From assembly GCF_036884655.1 (NCBI RefSeq), contig NC_088348.1, positions 28,681,001 to 28,745,000 on the forward strand: a stretch of DNA of 64,000 nucleotides. Direction: 5' to 3'. The notes under the pieces are model-generated. The model did no database searches. It saw only the letters and a list, made by a program, of their open reading frames with translations, and was not told where the DNA came from. This document shows positions 59,662 through 64,000 of this stretch, one piece after another. A program made the position numbers and the translations under genes. This DNA comes from Musa acuminata AAA Group. Lineage: Eukaryota; Streptophyta; Magnoliopsida; Zingiberales; Musaceae. Position 1 is the stretch's first letter; each line of letters opens with the position of its first letter.

Positions 59662-60585
59662 CAGTGATTTAAAAAGCGCTAGGCGCCAAAAGGCGCCAAG
59701 GTCCACAAACGCCCGAGGCGCTAGGCGCTCGCCCGAGCGAAGCGAGGCGCTAAATTATAAAAATATATAATATAATTATAAAAATATAATATAATTATTT
59801 AAAATTATCTAAATTATAAAAATATATAATATAATTATAACAATAATTTTAAATAAATAAAATTAATAATATTAAAATCAAAATAATATATTATTAATCT
59901 ATTAACAGAAAATTAATCATTTCAAAATTCAAATAAACTTAATATTAAGAGTATACTGAGCCTAATGGAGAAACGAGGAAGCAGCGGCGAGCGACGGCGG
60001 CGGCGGTAGCGGCAGCGGGAGGCCTCGAGGGAGGCGCGAGCAGCGGGAAGGCTCGCGGGAGGCGCGAGCAGCGGGAGGGCTCGCGGGAGGCGTGAGCAGC
60101 GGGAGGGCTCGAGGGAGGCGCGAGCAGCGGGAAGGCTCGCGGGAGGGCTCGCAGGAGACGCGAGCAGCGAGGGCTCGCGGGAGGCGCGAGCAGCGGGAGG
60201 GCTCGCGGGAGACGCGAGCAGCGACAGCGGCGAGCGACGGCAGCGGGAGCAGCGGCAGCGAGCGACGAGATCGCGATCGGGATCGAGAGCGGCAGCGACA
60301 GCAGGTTAGTGTTGGGTTAGGGTTAGGGTTAGGGTTGGGGTTATATCGGTTTAGTTGGTTCGATTGAACCAACTGACAACCGAACCAGGACCGAACCAGA
60401 CCTAAAATTCTGGTTCGGTCGCCTTGGTTTACCCAGGCGCTCGCCCGAAGTGCCCAGCGCCTGGGCTCGGGCGAGCGCCTGTTTGAAGCGCGCCGCCTGG
60501 GACATTAGCGAGGCGCTCGGGCCTCGCCTCGCCTCGCCTTGCCCGAGCGCCTAGGCGAGCGCCCGAGCGCCTTTTGCAATCACTG
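59662..60585. mobile_element. 924-bp non-autonomous hAT-like element, intact ends
   Basis: Perfect 8-bp target duplication ATGTGTAC at 59654-59661 and 60586-60593. Terminal inverted repeats begin CAGTGATT on both strands and continue as GGCGC-rich sequence. Interior: an AT-rich block (59750-59950), then GC-rich imperfect repeats of GGGAGGCGCGAGCAGC (about 60010-60230), then three TTAGGG units (60314-60334). No transposase. The open frame on the - strand (59962-60372) is an Arg/Pro/Ser-rich by-product of these repeats. Confidence 0.88.
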
Positions 60586-60593
60586 ATGTGTAC

Positions 60594-60924
60594 CACGAGT
60601 TATATTAGAACTAAACCCAAATAACGAAGCACACGGGTCATGCATTGCGTGTAAGAACACACATCTGCCTCGTGCATGGAGCAACCCATCCTCCATCTAT
60701 TAATTTTTAACCATACAAAATTACCTTTTTAACCCTATTTTAGAGTCATTTTCTGCACCTGATAGCACGTGCGGTATTTTCGTCATCAGAATCGATGGTG
60801 TGAGGAGAAACGGGGTTAAATATTTCACTTTCGTAAGTATAGGGACCCCAATGTAACTTTTGAAAGTATAGAGACCGGAATTTTAAGGATAGCTAACTAT
60901 TGGGGATAATCTATAATTAGCCCT
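60594..60924. other. Short spacer, nothing recognised
   Basis: Sequence between the hAT-like element and the duplicated SDH2 intron tract. No ORF or repeat end identified. Confidence 0.5.
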
Positions 60925-61310
60925 TATTATGTTGAGGAGTAATGTTTGGCCTACCATCATGGGGTTGGAAGGTTGATGATCATTATGAATTTGTTTTTTC
61001 GTCTTTGTGTACCTGTTGTGGAAAGAGAAGATTGGAGTTTATAATTTTTCCAACTTAAGAGTTGATCTCTAGAGATCCGTTTACTAGATGATATCATATG
61101 TAGGTGGACGTAAAAAAAAAGGCTAAAATTTGATGTCAAAATGACCATTATTATTGTTTTTTTCTGCTAATCATGCCTCCTGCATGGATTCAATGTGCAC
61201 TTGTTGTAGGGTTTTGAATAGGTTCTCTCTGTTAGAGTGTGGGATCTTCCTGATTGTTTTGAATGATCTTTATTATGCTTTGTCATTGGTGTCATGTTTT
61301 ATTTTAATTC
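60925..61310 (+). repeat. Duplicated SDH2 intron tract with empty LTR site
   Basis: Matches 51933-52104 plus 54056 to about 54330 (shared GGCCTACCATCATGGGGTTG, GAGTTGATCTCTAGAGATCC and GGGTTTTGAATAGGTTCTCT). At about 61095-61105 it reads GATATCATATGTAGG without the LTR. Confidence 0.88.
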
Positions 61311-63146
61311 TTCAGTTTATTGCTAATTGTATGACTAGGGGCCTCACTTTTTTTCATATTCTGCCTTCAGTATTAGAAATTCTAAAGTTTGGGAGGTTGT
61401 TTTTTTCCTCACGTTTTATTCACATAAATTAACTTGTCTCCGCGTTTTTCTTTGTATGTATATGAGTATTGTCTATTGTGATTAAACCTGGTGGGTTATA
61501 AAATTTTTGGTAGGAATTTGCATTCCAATCAAGGTTTAAGAAGATTAGACAAGCATGCGAGATTCATATTTTTGATATTATCTAATATTAGCTCTCTTTA
61601 TGAGGATCTTCTGAGAGATAACAAGAGATGATATTTGAGGATTCTTTTATAAGCTAACAATTTATGAAAAATCTCTTAACTAACAAAAAAACTATTTTGG
61701 TTTAATGTGGATGTTTTTTATGCAACTGAACAATTTCTTATATTACATGTTGTCATGACGTCTGACATGGAGGCGATGTGGTTGTGAAGCCAATCATGCC
61801 TTTCTGTCTCCTATTCAGTAAAGAGCAAGTTTGGGTTATACACCATAGTTAGAATGATTCTGCAGACATGGGATTCTGATGCTATTCTTGCTGGGTTTGG
61901 GTTAAAGGTGAGTTAAGTTAGGGTGAAATTTACATTTAAATTGGGAAACAAGAGACTTTTTTAGAGGACTTCCTTTTTTAAGGCTTCTCATTTGAATTAG
62001 CAAAAGTTAAGCTATAAGGCTACTGGGGCTCAAAGGAATCGGACATGGAATGAAAATAAACAAATAAAGAATAATACTAGATGTAAACATGCCTGATTCA
62101 TAGGAAAAAGAAGTCAATCATAAAAAGAAGTTTTGGTTGAAGTAAATCCTCCCAACGTTGTTTTGGTTGGTTCTAGAAGTTGCTTCCCTTGTCGTCAATG
62201 TAGTAGGAAACATTGCTCTCCACTGACACCAAATGTTTAGCAGTTTGGGAAGGTAAATGAAGATATTGATCATCAAGGGCATTGAGTGGATTGTTGATGT
62301 GTTACTTGTAGACTGGTAAATATAAGTAGAAAGACAAGTTAAATATTGTAATGGCTTTGAAAAGCAGGATGTAGTATAGGGTTTATATAAAGGTGTAAAA
62401 GATAGGAAATGGGTGCTTATCTTGGAGTCACTCAAAATCCAGACTGACTTACTTTAGGAGAAGAAGAGAATCTTACACCACTCTCACATAGTATTGAAAG
62501 TTCATCGAGTTGTAATTTTTTTCTAGTACTCCTTTTACATAGATCTCGCATACAAGAAAAAGAGTAACCAGACAAATTTATAACTTGAAAGAATAATGGA
62601 ATCAATCATCCCATCTTTTATTTCTGGCAAATTTCTTTTGCCTCCAAATTTTCTTTGAGAGAGAATCTTCCTATTAGCAAGATCTTGATTTGGATTATTT
62701 GCACTAAAGTATCTGGGAATAATATTCTGTAGACCTTTTATTGTATGGTGTCATATGTGACTCAAGTTTGTTGTTAATCCAATCATAGCAATGCAGACCT
62801 GGCAATTTGTTTCCTATTACTTCTTATCATGCACCCATATATATCATCAGCATGTTATCCGTGAAATATGTCATATGTTCCAGGATTCATCCCGTAAAGA
62901 TTGTTTGATTTTGTGCTATTATGATCTGTAATACACAATTAATGGACTTGGAAAAAAAAAAAGAATTACAAGCATGAATTATCGCACTACCTTTTTTGAT
63001 GAATATTAGCAACCGGTAAAACCCTTTGTCTGTTTGTTGTTTTTCTTTCTCTTCTCTTTTATCTTGGGAATGCTCAGATTCGTTTTTGATTGCTTTAATT
63101 CTGCTTGGACAAACTCTTCATGGCTAAAGTTTGCTATGTTGTGTTG
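61311..63146 (+). other. Remaining SDH2 pseudogene intron
   Basis: AT-rich. A segment at about 62155-62300 resembles 14400-14530, a dispersed repeat of unknown type. The open frames (for example 62118-62435) have no recognisable product. Confidence 0.5.
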
Positions 63147-63290
63147 GTGGATACAGAACAGCCGGGATCAGAACACAAAGGTGCGCCTGGATGCTGTAAA
63201 TGATGAGTTCAAACCGTACCGTTACCACACTATCATGAACTTTGCTCATGCCTGCCCCATGGGACTGAACCCCGCGAAGCAAATTGAATA
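63147..63290 (+). pseudogene. SDH2 pseudogene, 3' exon
   Basis: Translates as W-I-Q then [36 protein letters not shown] and LNPAKQIE, clearly the C-terminal part of SDH2. Two cysteines expected for the [3Fe-4S]/[4Fe-4S] clusters are replaced (RCHTI to RYHTI, NCARAC to NFAHAC). The expected acceptor AG just before it reads TG (63145-63146). The frame then runs past the normal end to a stop at 63348. With the 5' part at 51529 it forms one broken gene. Confidence 0.88.
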
Positions 63291-63348
63291 TAGATCAAAA
63301 AGCTTCAGCTTCATTAAATTTTTCCTGAGATGCCATTTGTTGCTTTGA

Positions 63349-64000
63349 AGAGGCAGCATCTGCCATTTAGTTATTTATTTTTGCATCAATAACATTCACG
63401 GATTGGTGATGTACTTGCAACTCTTAGTATCCAATTGTGCTCATCAATAATGACCTGAAACTTGTCTATTTTTTGGAAGATATCATTGTTGCAGCAATTT
63501 CTACGGTCGAGGTTTGTTTATGTGACGAGTTGGTTAAATTGTCTAATGGACTGTTGTTTGATTTGAATTAAGTTGGTGATTGAATTTGGTGTTACTGAAT
63601 CTGTAGAATACCCATTTTATGGAATTATAGGCTCTTATATTGTCTTTTGGAGTGTTACTCAATATGAATTATATTGGTAAATGAGTTTGATGTTATTGAA
63701 TGTGTAGAACGTGTATCCATGATAAGAGTGTTAAAACCTCTTAGACACACCATATGATAAGTTATCTTTTGTTTTCATCAATATAACCGTGAGAGCTCAT
63801 GAGAAATTATCTTTTTAAGATGTGTTCTACACGATTTTATTTACCCCTTTTAAAAGGTGGATTCCGAAAAATGTCGCTATGGATTGAGGTGATATTGATC
63901 CTCTTACTCCTGAATAGAGACTATAGTCGATCCTCTCAGGATAGATAATACATTTAGTCATCTCTATTTCGATCAATATCTAATTAATATATAAACCATA
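63349..64000. other. SDH2 pseudogene 3' flank
   Basis: AT-rich sequence to the window end. No gene, repeat end or RNA recognised. Confidence 0.5.

Larger units (their letters stand above)
55200..61310. repeat. Tandem segmental duplication, copy 2
   Basis: Counterpart of 45900-54330: microsatellite, ~70-bp array, intact F-box gene and SDH2 intron tract (60925-61310). About 2.2 kb between the F-box gene and the intron tract is missing relative to copy 1. A hAT-like element was inserted there instead. Confidence 0.85.

Noticed and set aside
60314..60334. Three TTAGGG units resembling telomere repeat
   Set aside because: Too short, inside a transposon, and repeated as a motif of that family; no evidence of a chromosome end or telomere insertion.
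59962..60372. 136-codon ORF on the - strand, Asn-Pro and Arg-Ser repeats
   Set aside because: It lies wholly inside the hAT-like element and mirrors the TTAGGG and GCGCGAGCAG repeats; low complexity, no domain.

Overview
The window is nuclear DNA of a flowering plant. The genes are split by many GT-AG introns, the spacers are AT-rich, the 5' exons (IDI, F-box) are GC-rich, and DNA transposons, an LTR remnant and microsatellites are common. GC-rich first exons and an F-box/DUF295 gene suggest a commelinid monocot. The style of the GGTAC-rich and GCGCTAGGCGC-rich repeats reminds me of the banana family (Musaceae), but that is an impression and not a proof.

Left part (1-43.6 kb), four intact housekeeping genes. 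A + strand gene for an eIF5-mimic protein (BZW/5MP, W2 domain) enters from the left and stops at 10862; its start codon lies outside. Then come three - strand genes in a row: isopentenyl-diphosphate isomerase (12149-16124, 6 exons), a MidA/NDUFAF7-type (DUF185) mitochondrial methyltransferase (18009-38721, 14 exons over 20.7 kb) and cytosolic GAPDH (39743-43530, 12 exons). I placed every splice site by translation. The reconstructed coding lengths are exact multiples of three: 311, 442 and 338 residues; for BZW, 1231 nt in the window plus an inferred 5 nt gives 411. The products act in translation control, isoprenoid precursor supply, respiratory complex assembly and glycolysis; no joint pathway is implied.

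Right part (43.6-64 kb), a rearranged accessory region. A roughly 9-kb tandem segmental duplication holds two copies of a ~70-bp degenerate repeat array followed by an F-box/DUF295 gene. The left copy (47673-48795) is a pseudogene and the right copy (56980-59089) is intact, with two exons and 396 residues. The same duplication carries the intron of a succinate dehydrogenase iron-sulfur subunit (SDH2) pseudogene. Its 5' exons (51529-51794) and 3' exon (63147-63290) now lie 11 kb apart. A VWA/RING (WAV3-like) pseudogene lies at 50310-51215 on the - strand.

Mobile DNA: a 1946-bp apparent solo LTR with a 5-bp target duplication and a paralogous empty site; a 924-bp hAT-like element with a perfect 8-bp target duplication; a relative of it in BZW intron 5 that appears to have been split by an inversion; small hAT-like MITEs; and an unrecognised 183-codon ORF in a retroelement- or pararetrovirus-like setting. 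I found no tRNA, rRNA or CRISPR array.
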